Shown here: positions 15,956 to 24,171 of the stretch, piece after piece
Position numbering within the stretch: the first letter of the stretch is position 1
How the letters are laid out: each line of letters starts with the position of its first letter
Position numbers and translations under genes: made by a program
The notes under the pieces: generated by a model
Databases searched by the model: none
What the model was told of the DNA's origin: nothing
The model's input: only the letters and a program-made list of their open reading frames with translations
Origin: an uncultured Flavobacteriales bacterium
Lineage (GTDB): Bacteria > Bacteroidota > Bacteroidia > Flavobacteriales_D > Sanyastnellaceae
Direction of reading: 5' to 3'
Assembly (NCBI GenBank): GCA_938003665.1
Contig: CALKYI010000391.1
Coordinates: forward strand, 1 to 31,591
Length of the DNA: 31,591 nt

Positions 15956-16269
15956 TGCTGCTGCGCATTGTAAAAATGGAGTTCGACCCCGCTCAAGTGC
16001 AGGCGTTCGATGAGTTGTTTGCTCAATCCCAAGCACACATAGAGGCGATGCCCGGATGTCTCCGAGTCCGGCTCCTCAAAGGGCATGACGAAGAACCGGT
16101 TCGCACCACGTTGAGTTGGTGGGAGCGAGATTCCGATCTGCAAGCATACCGAAAGTCATCGTTGTTTGGAGAGGTTTGGCCCAAAACAAAGGCCATGTTC
16201 AGTATGCCGCCGGTGGCTTGGTCTTCGGTTTGGCCGTCAGATGAGCCGATTCCAGGTGCGGCTGAATGA
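15955..16269 (+). CDS. small ABM-domain-like protein
   Basis: A 104-residue protein with the dimeric alpha/beta-barrel pattern of antibiotic-biosynthesis monooxygenase-like proteins: strand LRIVKMEFD, helix VQAFDELFAQSQAHIEAMPGC, strand LRVRLLKG, strand RTTLSWWERDSDLQAYRKS, helix LFGEVWPKTKAMF. The ATG at 15955 overlaps the stop of the preceding gene by one base, so the two are coupled. An alternative GTG is one codon earlier. The substrate is unknown; many family members are small quinol- or haem-binding or stress proteins. Confidence 0.65.
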   Translation: MLLRIVKMEFDPAQVQAFDELFAQSQAHIEAMPGCLRVRLLKGHDEEPVRTTLSWWERDSDLQAYRKSSLFGEVWPKTKAMFSMPPVAWSSVWPSDEPIPGAAE

Positions 16270-16296
16270 TGGCAAAGCCTTAACTTCGTCGCTACG

Positions 16297-18771
16297 ATGT
16301 TCGCACTGGTTCGCAAGGAATTTCAAGCCTTTTTCAGCACCCTCTTGGGCTACCTGGTGGTGTCCATGTTTCTCCTGCTGAATGGTCTGTTTCTGTGGGT
16401 TTTCCCCGGTGAAACCAATGTGTTTGATGCAGGTCAGGCTTCGCTGGAATCGTTTTTCATCATTGCCCCCTGGGTGTTGATGATTGTCGTCCCTGCGATT
16501 ACCATGCGGTCTTTCTCGGAGGAGTACCGAACGGGAACCTTGGAGTTGCTAGCGACCAAGCCCATCCGTCCCATGGAAATCGTTGGAGCCAAATTCCTTG
16601 GGTCGTTTTCAGTGTTGCTTTTCGCTTTGCTGCCCACACTGTTGTTTATCCCGGTTATTGGCTGGTTGGGCCAACCCCAGTGGAATTTTGATGCGGGGGC
16701 GATCAAAGGAAGTTACCTTGGGTTGGTGTTGCTTTGTGCAGCGTTCACCTCCATTGGTGTAGCCATCTCGGCCTTGTCCAAAAACCCACTCATTGCGTAT
16801 TTGACGTCCATGGTGGTGTTGGTGTTCGGTTTCATCGGTTTTCAAGCATTGGCAAGTTTTGATGCGCTCGGCTCGTGGGATTTGGCGTTCAGTCAATTGG
16901 GAATGAGCGCCCACTACCAAGCGCTGAGTCGGGGCTTGATCGGCTCGGGTGATTTGGTCTACTTCCTTTTGGTGGTGGCGGTGTTTCTTCTGCTGGCGCG
17001 TTTTGCTTTTGTCTCCCAGCGCTTGCCGGGCCGGGACCAGGTAGTGGAGTGGGCTTTGGGGACGGCGATTGCTAGCGTCGTGGCTTGGGGGTTGTCGTTT
17101 GCATCATTCCAATTGGATTTTACGGAGGAGAAGCGTTTCACGATGACCGATGCGACACAATCGCTGCTCGAATCATTGGACGACGAAGTCTTTGTCACCT
17201 GTTACCTCACTGGCGATTATCCGGCACAATGGAAGCGACTCGAGCGGGCCATTCGCTACCAATTGGAGGACATGGCTGCTTGGTCGGGGGGCAACTTGCG
17301 GTTTCAATTTGTGGACATCTACGAAATCGATGATCGACAAACCATCGGTCAAAATGAGGAAAAGTTGGTGGAGCAGGGGTTGAGCTATTCGCGCATCGCC
17401 TTCACCGAATCCGGTGCCCAAGCGTTCAAGACCATTTGGCCAGCTGCGCTGATTTCGTACCAAGGCAAAACCGAGCCGGTGCAGTTTTTCCGATCTGAAA
17501 TGCCGGAGCCCACAGAATCCATGATTCAGGGGTCCATCAACGCGTTGGAATACGAATTGTCCCGCGCCGTGAGAAAGTTGATTGCGCAGGAGCGTCCGCG
17601 CATTGCACTCATCCAAGGGCATGGGGAATTGAATGAGGCGGAAACCGCGGACTTTGTGATGGACCTGGAGACCGACTACGATGTGTTCGATGTTCGAATT
17701 GACGGTCAATTGAACATGCTGTCCGAAAAGATTGAAGGCATGGCGCGTCGTGTGAACCGCTTTGACCTGGCCATCATTGCCAAGCCGGATTCATTGTTTG
17801 ATCCCAAGGACCAGGTCATCATTGACCAATTCATCATGAATGGCGGCCGTGTGATGTGGCTTGTAGACCCCATAGCCATTGATTTGGACAGTTTGGCGCG
17901 CAATCAATTCACGATGGGGGTGACCAACGAATTGGGTATTTATGACCAACTGTTTCAATACGGGGTGCGCTTCAACCGCAACGTGGTCATTGATTTGCAA
18001 TGTGCGCCGATTGTCATGGGGGCGGGGCCTTTGGGCAATCAACAAAACATGCAGCTCTTCAATTGGTACTATGCGCCCGTTGCCATGCCGCTCGGTACGA
18101 GCCATCCCATCACGACCAATTTGGACCCGGTGAAATTCGACTTTGCGTCGCGCTTGGACACGGTGGAGGTCGGAGGCGATTTGCGAAAACACGTGTTGCT
18201 GGCTTCTTCTGAAATGTCACGGGAGTACAAGGCTCCTGTTCGGATTTCAAGCAATGTTGTGGAATTGAAGCCGGAGTATTTCACCCAGAATGCATTGCCT
18301 AATCAGCCGCTCGCGGTCTTGATTGAAGGCACCTTTGAGTCGGCATTCCAGCACCGGTTGCCGGATACCTTGAAAACCGATGAGGACTTCGCTTTTCAAT
18401 CCTCGAGCGTACCAACGGCGCAAATCATGATCGGAGACGGTGACCTCATCCGCAATCAAGTCAAGGAAGGACCCAATGGTCCGATGATTTTGCCCCTTGG
18501 TTACGACCGAAACGCTCGCCGAGTGGTCTACGACAACAAAGAATTTTTGCGGAACGCGGTCAGCTACCTGCTCAACGAAACAGCTTCCATCTCTGTGCGG
18601 TCACGCGCCATTGCGTTGCGTCCGCTGAATGCAGACAGGCTCCGTTCGGAACGCTTGGGATGGCAAGCCATTGCGTTGGCGCTGCCCATTGTACTCGTCT
18701 TGGGCTTAGGATGGGCCTTTACCGTCCGTCGACGTCGGCGTTTTGCGAAACGAATGCCAACGGCGGCATAA
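16297..18771 (+). CDS. fused GldF-GldG ABC transporter protein
   Basis: An 824-residue protein joining two proteins usually encoded separately. Residues about 1-245 are a GldF-like ABC-2 permease with six hydrophobic segments (near 15-35, 55-70, 100-122, 138-160, 165-185, 221-240) and the cytoplasmic FSEEYRTGTLELLATKP coupling loop (73-89). Residues about 250-824 are GldG-like: a membrane segment (252-272), a periplasmic ABC-type-uncharacterised domain (PRIALIQGHGELNEAE, IIAKPDSLFDPKDQVIIDQF, NGGRVMWLVDPI), and a C-terminal membrane helix (about 790-808) followed by an arginine-rich tail. GldF and GldG with the ATPase GldA belong to the gliding/type IX secretion-linked transporter of Bacteroidota. 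No ATPase gene is in the window. A DUF4340-type gene follows 10 bases later. Confidence 0.88.
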   Translation: MFALVRKEFQAFFSTLLGYLVVSMFLLLNGLFLWVFPGETNVFDAGQASLESFFIIAPWVLMIVVPAITMRSFSEEYRTGTLELLATKPIRPMEIVGAKFLGSFSVLLFALLPTLLFIPVIGWLGQPQWNFDAGAIKGSYLGLVLLCAAFTSIGVAISALSKNPLIAYLTSMVVLVFGFIGFQALASFDALGSWDLAFSQLGMSAHYQALSRGLIGSGDLVYFLLVVAVFLLLARFAFVSQRLPGRDQVVEWALGTAIASVVAWGLSFASFQLDFTEEKRFTMTDATQSLLESLDDEVFVTCYLTGDYPAQWKRLERAIRYQLEDMAAWSGGNLRFQFVDIYEIDDRQTIGQNEEKLVEQGLSYSRIAFTESGAQAFKTIWPAALISYQGKTEPVQFFRSEMPEPTESMIQGSINALEYELSRAVRKLIAQERPRIALIQGHGELNEAETADFVMDLETDYDVFDVRIDGQLNMLSEKIEGMARRVNRFDLAIIAKPDSLFDPKDQVIIDQFIMNGGRVMWLVDPIAIDLDSLARNQFTMGVTNELGIYDQLFQYGVRFNRNVVIDLQCAPIVMGAGPLGNQQNMQLFNWYYAPVAMPLGTSHPITTNLDPVKFDFASRLDTVEVGGDLRKHVLLASSEMSREYKAPVRISSNVVELKPEYFTQNALPNQPLAVLIEGTFESAFQHRLPDTLKTDEDFAFQSSSVPTAQIMIGDGDLIRNQVKEGPNGPMILPLGYDRNARRVVYDNKEFLRNAVSYLLNETASISVRSRAIALRPLNADRLRSERLGWQAIALALPIVLVLGLGWAFTVRRRRRFAKRMPTAA

Positions 18772-18781
18772 ACTTGAACGC

Positions 18782-19795
18782 ATGCACAAGAACCTTCGAC
18801 TCTTCTATTTATTGCTCCTTGTGACAGCGGTAGCTGCGGGCGTACGATACATGGATACCCAAGAAGCTGCTGAGATTTCCAAAGGGGCGAATGCGGCGGA
18901 CTTTGCCATTGCCGATACGGCAGCTGTCGATAAGATTTTCATTGCGGACAAAGACGGAAACCAGGCATTGCTCGAGCGATCGTCTGGTCGCTATTGGAAG
19001 CTCAATGGCACACATTTTGCGCGAAAAGATGCGGTGGATTTGTTGCTCAAAACCTTCCTCCGTGCTCGGGTTCAGCGGCCTGTTCCGCAGGGTGAATTGG
19101 AGAATGTGAACCGTTTGCTTGCTGGCCGGGGCAAAAAGGTGGAAATCTACCAAGGCGGCGCAACCCCGGTGAAAACATGGTACATCGGTACATCAACCCA
19201 AAACCATACAGGGACGTACATGGTGCTCGCCGATGCCAACGGTCAACTTGCGGAGGAGCCCTTCATTGTTCACATGGAAGGATTTACCGGATTCTTGTCC
19301 ACGCGGTTTTTTACCGATGAACGCGAATGGCGATACACGGGCATGTTTGATTATCCCGGGAATTCGCTGCGTCGCGTCGAAGTTGAATTGACTGAGGCCG
19401 GTGGCCGTCTGTATGCCATGGAAGTTGACAGTATGGGAACGCTGCGGGTGGAGGGTGCACCGCTCAAGAGCCGCGCGGACACGCTGTTCTGGCAGGACCG
19501 CTTCAATCGTTTTCGCAAGGTCCACTTGGAAACATACAACAATCACCTCACGGCAAACGCTGAAGACAGTTTGCTGAACCGCGCAGAGCCGGCCTTCCGT
19601 CTCCGTGCATGGGGTCAAGACGAGGATGTTCCCAACGAAATTGAGTTGTATTGGAAGGCGCCCATTTCCGATACCTATGACGACAACGGCGAGCTCAATG
19701 AATGGGACGGGTCGCGGATGTACGCGGTGTACAAGGACGAAGCCGTACTCGTTCAGCGATTTGTTTTCGACCCACTGCTCGAGGGGCTACGCTGA
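18782..19795 (+). CDS. DUF4340-type membrane-anchored protein
   Basis: A 337-residue protein with one N-terminal membrane helix (LRLFYLLLLVTAVAAGV, about 4-20) and a large periplasmic part. The pattern ADTAAVDKIFIADKDGNQALLERS, then YWKLNGTHFARKDAVDLLLKT, then GKKVEIYQGG resembles DUF4340 proteins, which commonly sit beside GldG-like transporter genes. I chose the ATG at 18782 (MHKNLRLF), 10 bases after the GldFG stop; the longer frame starts inside that gene. It probably works with the GldFG fusion as an accessory subunit, an inference from position. Its last 9 bases overlap the convergent glycosyltransferase. Confidence 0.7.
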   Translation: MHKNLRLFYLLLLVTAVAAGVRYMDTQEAAEISKGANAADFAIADTAAVDKIFIADKDGNQALLERSSGRYWKLNGTHFARKDAVDLLLKTFLRARVQRPVPQGELENVNRLLAGRGKKVEIYQGGATPVKTWYIGTSTQNHTGTYMVLADANGQLAEEPFIVHMEGFTGFLSTRFFTDEREWRYTGMFDYPGNSLRRVEVELTEAGGRLYAMEVDSMGTLRVEGAPLKSRADTLFWQDRFNRFRKVHLETYNNHLTANAEDSLLNRAEPAFRLRAWGQDEDVPNEIELYWKAPISDTYDDNGELNEWDGSRMYAVYKDEAVLVQRFVFDPLLEGLR

Positions 19796-20902
19796 GAGGC
19801 ATTTTTGGACAAACGCAGCCCAAGAAAACCGGGCGTTCCAAGCGGCTACGGTGGCTGCCTCAACCGGTTCAGCACGCAAGGCTTCACGGATGGCTTTTGT
19901 CAAAGCATGTACATCCTTCGGCGCACAAATGTGACCGATCGGGTTCCCATCGAAATATTCCTTTAATCCACCCACATCGGTAGCGACTACAGGTTTGTGG
20001 TAGTGCATCGCGATGGCCGTCACACCGCTCTGAGATGCCGCAGCATACGGCAAGCAAACGAGGTCAGAAGCTGAGAAGAATACGTGTACTTCTTCGTTAG
20101 GAATAAACCTCAGGTGGGTGTAAAAACGCTCCGGGTCAGGCGAGGTATCGATGATACGCTGGTAGGGCTCCCAATCAGTATACGGCTCACCGGCAATGCA
20201 GAAACACACGTCTTCTCCGTTCTTGTGCAATTCCGCTGCTGCGTTCAAAAGCCACTCCAATCCTTTGTACGGTCGTATGAGACCAAAGAACAAGACCAGC
20301 TTCGGTGCTGCAGGGATGAGTAAGCGTTTCCGGGCCTCGTCTCGCGAAATCAACGGGTCGAAGTGTTCATACAAAGGATGAAACGCCGTGGTGATGGGCA
20401 GTTCTTGGCGCCTCGTCTGTAGTTGCTTGGAAACGTCCTCGGACAACGTCCATGCTTGATCGACGCTGCGTACCAAACGCTGCGTAAGTGCCTTCTCCCA
20501 CGGCTTGGCGTCGTGGGAATTTGCATTGTGGAACAGTCCAACAATACGACATGAAGGGTGCAGGACCTTTATCCGTCGGGCCACCGCCGCAAGCGCTGGC
20601 GCCAAGAACGCGGTCCAAAATGGAATGATCACCACATCAGGCTGTTCCTTCAGAACCAGACGGGCACAGCGGTACCACGACATGGGGTTGATGGAATCTA
20701 CCGCGGCTGTGCGCACGAATTGGGACTTGAGTCCTTCTTCGTACTGATCGGTTCCAGGAAAAAGCAGGCTGGGGTATTGCCGGCTAAAATTGAAGCCGAT
20801 GCATTCGTGCCCCGCTTCTATGAAGGCCTTGGCCATCGCTTCGTTGAATTGCGCAATTCCTCCGCGGTACGGGGGGAACACTGAGACGATAGCGATTTTC
20901 AT
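19787..20902 (-). CDS. family 4-type (GT-B) glycosyltransferase
   Basis: Cytoplasmic GT-B glycosyltransferase, 371 residues, likely transferring a sugar from a nucleotide-sugar to a glycolipid or cell-surface glycan. The N-terminal domain starts MKIAIVSVFPPYRGGIAQFN (glycine-rich acceptor loop). The C-terminal domain has LVLFFGLIRPYKGLEWLL, FCIAGEPY, FIPNEEVHVFFSASDLVCLPY and the donor-binding AASQSGVTAIAMHYHKPVVATDVGGLKEY. The start is the ATG that begins the first strand; five extra codons upstream are not family-like. It stands alone between convergent and divergent neighbours, so its acceptor cannot be guessed from context. Confidence 0.85.
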   Translation of the reverse strand: MKIAIVSVFPPYRGGIAQFNEAMAKAFIEAGHECIGFNFSRQYPSLLFPGTDQYEEGLKSQFVRTAAVDSINPMSWYRCARLVLKEQPDVVIIPFWTAFLAPALAAVARRIKVLHPSCRIVGLFHNANSHDAKPWEKALTQRLVRSVDQAWTLSEDVSKQLQTRRQELPITTAFHPLYEHFDPLISRDEARKRLLIPAAPKLVLFFGLIRPYKGLEWLLNAAAELHKNGEDVCFCIAGEPYTDWEPYQRIIDTSPDPERFYTHLRFIPNEEVHVFFSASDLVCLPYAAASQSGVTAIAMHYHKPVVATDVGGLKEYFDGNPIGHICAPKDVHALTKAIREALRAEPVEAATVAAWNARFSWAAFVQKCLSA

Positions 20903-20948
20903 ACGGCAAAATACCATGGTTTTGCAGAGGGCCTTGTCCGCATACGGC

Positions 20949-20956
20949 TATCTTTG
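20949..20956 (+). promoter_or_regulatory. -7 box of the thiolase gene
   Basis: TATCTTTG, a perfect TAnnTTTG, lies 20 bases before the thiolase ATG (11 before an in-frame GTG). A TTTG at 20921-20924 could be the -33 element, at 24-base spacing. Confidence 0.5.
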
Positions 20957-20976
20957 ACCAGACCAGCGTGAATAAT

Positions 20977-22179
20977 ATGAATGCATACATAGCCGACGGA
21001 GTAAGGACTCCCATTGGAAATTTTGGTGGTACGCTCGCCCCGGTGCGGACGGACGATTTAGCCGCTTTGGTCCTTGAGGAATTACTCAAGCGCAATGAGC
21101 AATTGGATGCGGCCGCCATTGGGGATGTGCTGATGGGATGTGCCAACCAGGCCGGTGAAGACAACCGCAATGTTGCGCGCATGGCGTTGCTGCTGGCTGG
21201 TTACCCTCACACGGTTCCCGGTGAAACGGTGAATCGACTGTGTGCTTCAGGGATGGCTGCGGCGGTGAATGGGGCACGCATGTTGGCATGCGGGGACGCG
21301 GAAGTGATGGTCGCAGGTGGGGTCGAACACATGACGCGCGGTCCTTGGGTCATGTCAAAAGCCTCCAAGGCCTTCGGTCGCGACAGCCAATTGCACGACA
21401 CCAGTTTTGGGTGGCGCTTTGTCAATCCTCGACTGGATGAAGTCTACGGCACGGATGGGATGGGCGAGACCGCTGAAAACCTCGTTGATCAATACGGAAT
21501 CAGCCGGGAGGACCAAGATGCCTTTGCGGCGTGGTCCCAGCAGAAAGCGGCGCAGTCCGCAGCCGAACGGGGAGAAGAATGTGTCTCGGTCTCCATCCCT
21601 CGTCGCAAGCAAGACCCGCTGGTATTCAGCGAAGACGAATTCGTTAAACCACAAACCACTGCCGAAGGCCTGAGTCGTTTGCGGCCGGCCTTTCGTCCCA
21701 ACGGCACAGTCACCGCTGGCAATGCATCAGGACTCAATGACGGAGCAGCAGCGCTGCTATTGGCCTCTGAAGCCGGACTGTCAAAACACGGCCTCACGGC
21801 CATGACACGCATTTGCTCGTCAGCCGTCGTCGGTGTTGAACCGCGCATCATGGGCATTGGCCCGGTTGGGGCTTCGCGCTTGGCGCTGGAACGGGCAGGT
21901 CTCCAGCTGAGCGACATGGACCTGATTGAGCTCAACGAGGCCTTCGCAGCTCAAGCGCTGGCTTGTACGCGAGCGTTGGGATTGGATGATTTTGAACCAC
22001 GCGTCAACCCGCAAGGCGGGGCGATAGCGATTGGGCATCCACTCGGCATGACCGGGGCACGCCTGTTGTTGACCGCTTCCAAGCAATTGGTGCGCACGAA
22101 GAAGCGCTATGCCCTCGTGACCCTGTGCATTGGTGTCGGTCAGGGGTACGCGGTGGTATTGGAAAATATGCAGCGCTAA
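20977..22179 (+). CDS. thiolase, 3-oxoadipyl-CoA / acetyl-CoA acyltransferase type
   Basis: Thiolase of 400 residues that cleaves a 3-ketoacyl-CoA with CoA, or condenses acetyl-CoA units. Catalytic residues are all present: C89 in NRLCASGMAA, H354 in AIAIGHPLGMTGAR and C384 in TLCIGVGQGYA. The block CANQAGEDNRNVARMALLLAG is characteristic of the PcaF/PaaJ branch acting on 3-oxoadipyl-CoA in aromatic degradation. The next gene, 7 bases downstream, is PaaY-like, which favours a phenylacetate-type role, though no other paa gene is in the window and general beta-oxidation is possible. An in-frame GTG nine bases upstream is an alternative start. Confidence 0.88.
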   Translation: MNAYIADGVRTPIGNFGGTLAPVRTDDLAALVLEELLKRNEQLDAAAIGDVLMGCANQAGEDNRNVARMALLLAGYPHTVPGETVNRLCASGMAAAVNGARMLACGDAEVMVAGGVEHMTRGPWVMSKASKAFGRDSQLHDTSFGWRFVNPRLDEVYGTDGMGETAENLVDQYGISREDQDAFAAWSQQKAAQSAAERGEECVSVSIPRRKQDPLVFSEDEFVKPQTTAEGLSRLRPAFRPNGTVTAGNASGLNDGAAALLLASEAGLSKHGLTAMTRICSSAVVGVEPRIMGIGPVGASRLALERAGLQLSDMDLIELNEAFAAQALACTRALGLDDFEPRVNPQGGAIAIGHPLGMTGARLLLTASKQLVRTKKRYALVTLCIGVGQGYAVVLENMQR

Positions 22180-22186
22180 GCAATCC

Positions 22187-22789
22187 ATGATTCAGTCCTT
22201 CAAAAACATGGTGCCCGTCGTCGACCCTTCGGCGTATGTCCATCCCATGGCCGTGGTCATCGGTCACGTGACCATTGGGCCGGACTGCTACATCGGCCCG
22301 GGCGCGGTATTGCGCGGAGACTGGGGCAAAATCACGTTGGAAAAGGGATGCAACGTTCAGGAGAATGCGGTGTTGCACATGTTTCCTAAAGACGAAGTGC
22401 GACTCAAAGAAGGGGCACACATTGGACACGGGGCGATGATCCATGGTGCGACCATCGGTGTTCAGGCCATGGTCGGTATGAATGCCGTCGTTCTGGATCA
22501 CGCAGAGATTGGGGACGGTTGCATCGTCGGAGCGTTGGCGCTGGTCAAGGCACGGTCCAAGTGGGAGGGAAGAAGCCTCATCGTTGGCAATCCTGCGCAA
22601 AAGGTTGGTGATGTTTCGGATGAGATGTTCGCGCACAAGGTGGAGGGTACGGTGTTGTACCAGCAACTCCCGCAGGACATGCAGCTTCATGCGCAAGAGG
22701 TGAATCCGTTGGAATCCGATCCCGGCAATCGCATTGAGGATTTTCCCGACTTCGAAACGTGGCAGCAACGCCGTCAGAAAAAATCCTGA
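22187..22789 (+). CDS. paaY: PaaY-like gamma-carbonic-anhydrase-type hexapeptide protein
   Basis: Left-handed beta-helix protein of 200 residues in the gamma-carbonic anhydrase/PaaY family; PaaY in E. coli is a thioesterase that rescues CoA in phenylacetate breakdown. Hexapeptide repeats run from about 20 to 150 (VVIGHVTIGPDCYIGPGAVL, RGDWGKITLEKGCNVQENAV). The metal-site histidines are visible in VLHMF and AHIGHGAMIHG. IVGNPAQKV closes the helix. The start at 22187 (MIQSFKNMVPVVDPSAYV) is 7 bases after the thiolase stop; a Met seven codons later is also possible. The pairing with a PaaJ/PcaF-type thiolase supports the PaaY reading over a generic carbonic anhydrase. Confidence 0.8.
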   Translation: MIQSFKNMVPVVDPSAYVHPMAVVIGHVTIGPDCYIGPGAVLRGDWGKITLEKGCNVQENAVLHMFPKDEVRLKEGAHIGHGAMIHGATIGVQAMVGMNAVVLDHAEIGDGCIVGALALVKARSKWEGRSLIVGNPAQKVGDVSDEMFAHKVEGTVLYQQLPQDMQLHAQEVNPLESDPGNRIEDFPDFETWQQRRQKKS

Positions 22790-22792
22790 AGC

Positions 22793-23551
22793 GTGGGTAG
22801 GTCCGGCCGGAGAAAGGTGGTCTTCAAGCAATTTGAAGTACACGATGCAGACTGCGCCATGAAGGTGGGGACCGATGCCCTGTTGTTGGGGTCGTGGTCC
22901 GATGTGTCGGACGCTCGACAGATTATTGATGCAGGTACGGGAAGTGGCATTGTGGCATTGATGGCGGCTCAGCGCGCACCTCTCGCAGAGGTGACCGGTG
23001 TGGAATTGGAGCCCAATGCCTTCGCAGAAGCGAAAGCGAATAGCGAGAGAAGCCCGTGGTCACATCGCACTCGGATTGTTGAAGATTCCCTTCAAGCATT
23101 TGCGGCTAGGGCTGAGAATCAAGGAGCATTCGATGCATTTCTGATCAACCCACCGTTTTTCCATGAGAAGCCCAAGTCACCGGACGAGGCGCGCAACCTC
23201 GCTCGGCACGATGACGCTTTGCCGTATGCAGCATTTCTCGAAGCAGCATGGAATTTGTTGAAGGCGCATGGAACGATGCAAGTGGTTTGGCCCTGGGATC
23301 GTTGGGCTGAATTGAAAAATGGTGCTGAAAACCGCGGATTCCATTTGCGTCGTCAGGCCGACGTTTGCGGCCGAGAAGGCCATGAACCGCGTCGCGTACT
23401 CAGCCATTGGGGGAAGCTCTCACCTGAACAAGCGCCTCAACACGAGGTGATTTGTATTGAGCTTGGAGAACGAGTAAAAGGCCAGCCGCAATTGAGCAGC
23501 CGATACAAGGAACTATTGAATCCGTATGTGTTGACTTGGCCTGAATTTTAG
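22793..23551 (+). CDS. trmN6: tRNA1(Val) (adenine-37-N6)-methyltransferase-like
   Basis: SAM-dependent N6-adenine methyltransferase of the YfiC/TrmN6 family, 252 residues. The N-terminal signature FKQFEVHDADCAMKVGTDAL, the SAM-binding IIDAGTGSGIVALMAAQR and the catalytic LINPPFF (NPPF/Y) motif are all present. The start is a GTG three bases after the paaY stop; the signature needs residues before the first internal Met, so the GTG is preferred. The position suggests co-transcription with the thiolase and paaY genes although the functions look unrelated. Confidence 0.88.
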   Translation: MGRSGRRKVVFKQFEVHDADCAMKVGTDALLLGSWSDVSDARQIIDAGTGSGIVALMAAQRAPLAEVTGVELEPNAFAEAKANSERSPWSHRTRIVEDSLQAFAARAENQGAFDAFLINPPFFHEKPKSPDEARNLARHDDALPYAAFLEAAWNLLKAHGTMQVVWPWDRWAELKNGAENRGFHLRRQADVCGREGHEPRRVLSHWGKLSPEQAPQHEVICIELGERVKGQPQLSSRYKELLNPYVLTWPEF

Positions 23552-23934
23552 GCGCCCAATACTTGCTTCAAGCGATCGACTTGAGCAGCCCACAATTCCT
23601 TGGCGTCGTCGATTTCGTCTTCTTCTGCAAAGTCTGTGACGACCAGTGCTGTGTCGCCTGTGAGGTCATCGATTTTGATGCGAAACTCAAAGAAGCTATT
23701 GATGCCCTCTTCCTCATCTTCCAACCAACGGAATTTGGCAAACTCGTCACGTTTCTTGGAGATTAGGCGCGCACTTTCTTCGCTGCCATCCCAAATGAAG
23801 ATGTGAACGTCTTTCTTGATGTTCACGTCGTCGCAGAACCACTCTGACAATCCGCTCGGTGTGCTGAAAATGTTGAACAGTACACCCTTTGAACTGTTGA
23901 TCGGAATTTCAATTTGAAACTTTTCTTTCTCCAT
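23548..23934 (-). CDS. START-like (SRPBCC) domain protein
   Basis: A 128-residue single-domain protein with the helix-grip fold pattern of START-like/AHSA1-related proteins: FQIEIPINSSKGVLFNIFST, GLSEWFCDDVN, VHIFIWDGSEES, TALVVTDFAEEDE and a C-terminal helix ELWAAQVDRLKQVLG. It is acidic and cytoplasmic. The ligand and role are unknown; similar short proteins are common in Flavobacteria. It overlaps trmN6 tail-to-tail by 4 bases. Confidence 0.8.
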   Translation of the reverse strand: MEKEKFQIEIPINSSKGVLFNIFSTPSGLSEWFCDDVNIKKDVHIFIWDGSEESARLISKKRDEFAKFRWLEDEEEGINSFFEFRIKIDDLTGDTALVVTDFAEEDEIDDAKELWAAQVDRLKQVLGA

Positions 23935-24038
23935 CCTATGCCGCTAAATCGGGGAAGAGCAATATAAGCCGAATTGCGCGAACCGCGGGCCCCTTTTGGG
24001 ATTTTTGTGGCTGCCATCGATATTCCTATTCTCTGAAC

Positions 24039-24046
24039 TATATTTG
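24039..24046 (+). promoter_or_regulatory. -7 box of tRNA-Met
   Basis: TATATTTG, a perfect TAnnTTTG, ends 9 bases before the tRNA 5' end, the distance expected for a transcription start just ahead of the mature tRNA. Confidence 0.6.
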
Positions 24047-24055
24047 CGCCCGCTT

Positions 24056-24129
24056 GGCGGGATAGCTCAGCCGGTTAGAGCGCAGGATTCATAATCCTGA
24101 GGTCGAGAGTTCGAGTCTCTCTCCCGCTA
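24056..24129 (+). tRNA. tRNA-Met (CAU), elongator type
   Basis: A 74-base cloverleaf: acceptor GGCGGGA pairs with TCCCGCT (one G-U pair), D-arm GCTC/GAGC, anticodon stem CAGGA/TCCTG with loop TTCATAA (anticodon CAT), and a T-arm with TTCGAGTC. The discriminator base is A and CCA is not encoded. It lacks the C1-A72 mismatch and the GGG/CCC anticodon stem of initiator tRNA, so elongator Met is most likely; an Ile2 tRNA with a lysidine-modified CAU anticodon cannot be fully excluded. Confidence 0.95.
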
Positions 24130-24135
24130 CGATTG

Positions 24136-24171
24136 AAAGCCACTGACAGAGGTCGGTGGCTTTTTCGTTTT
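24136..24171 (+). terminator. intrinsic terminator of tRNA-Met
   Basis: AAAGCCAC (24136-24143) pairs with GTGGCTTT (24156-24163); the stem continues inside with GAC/GTC around an AGAG loop, and is followed by TTTTTCGTTTT. A textbook rho-independent terminator 6 bases after the tRNA. Confidence 0.85.
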
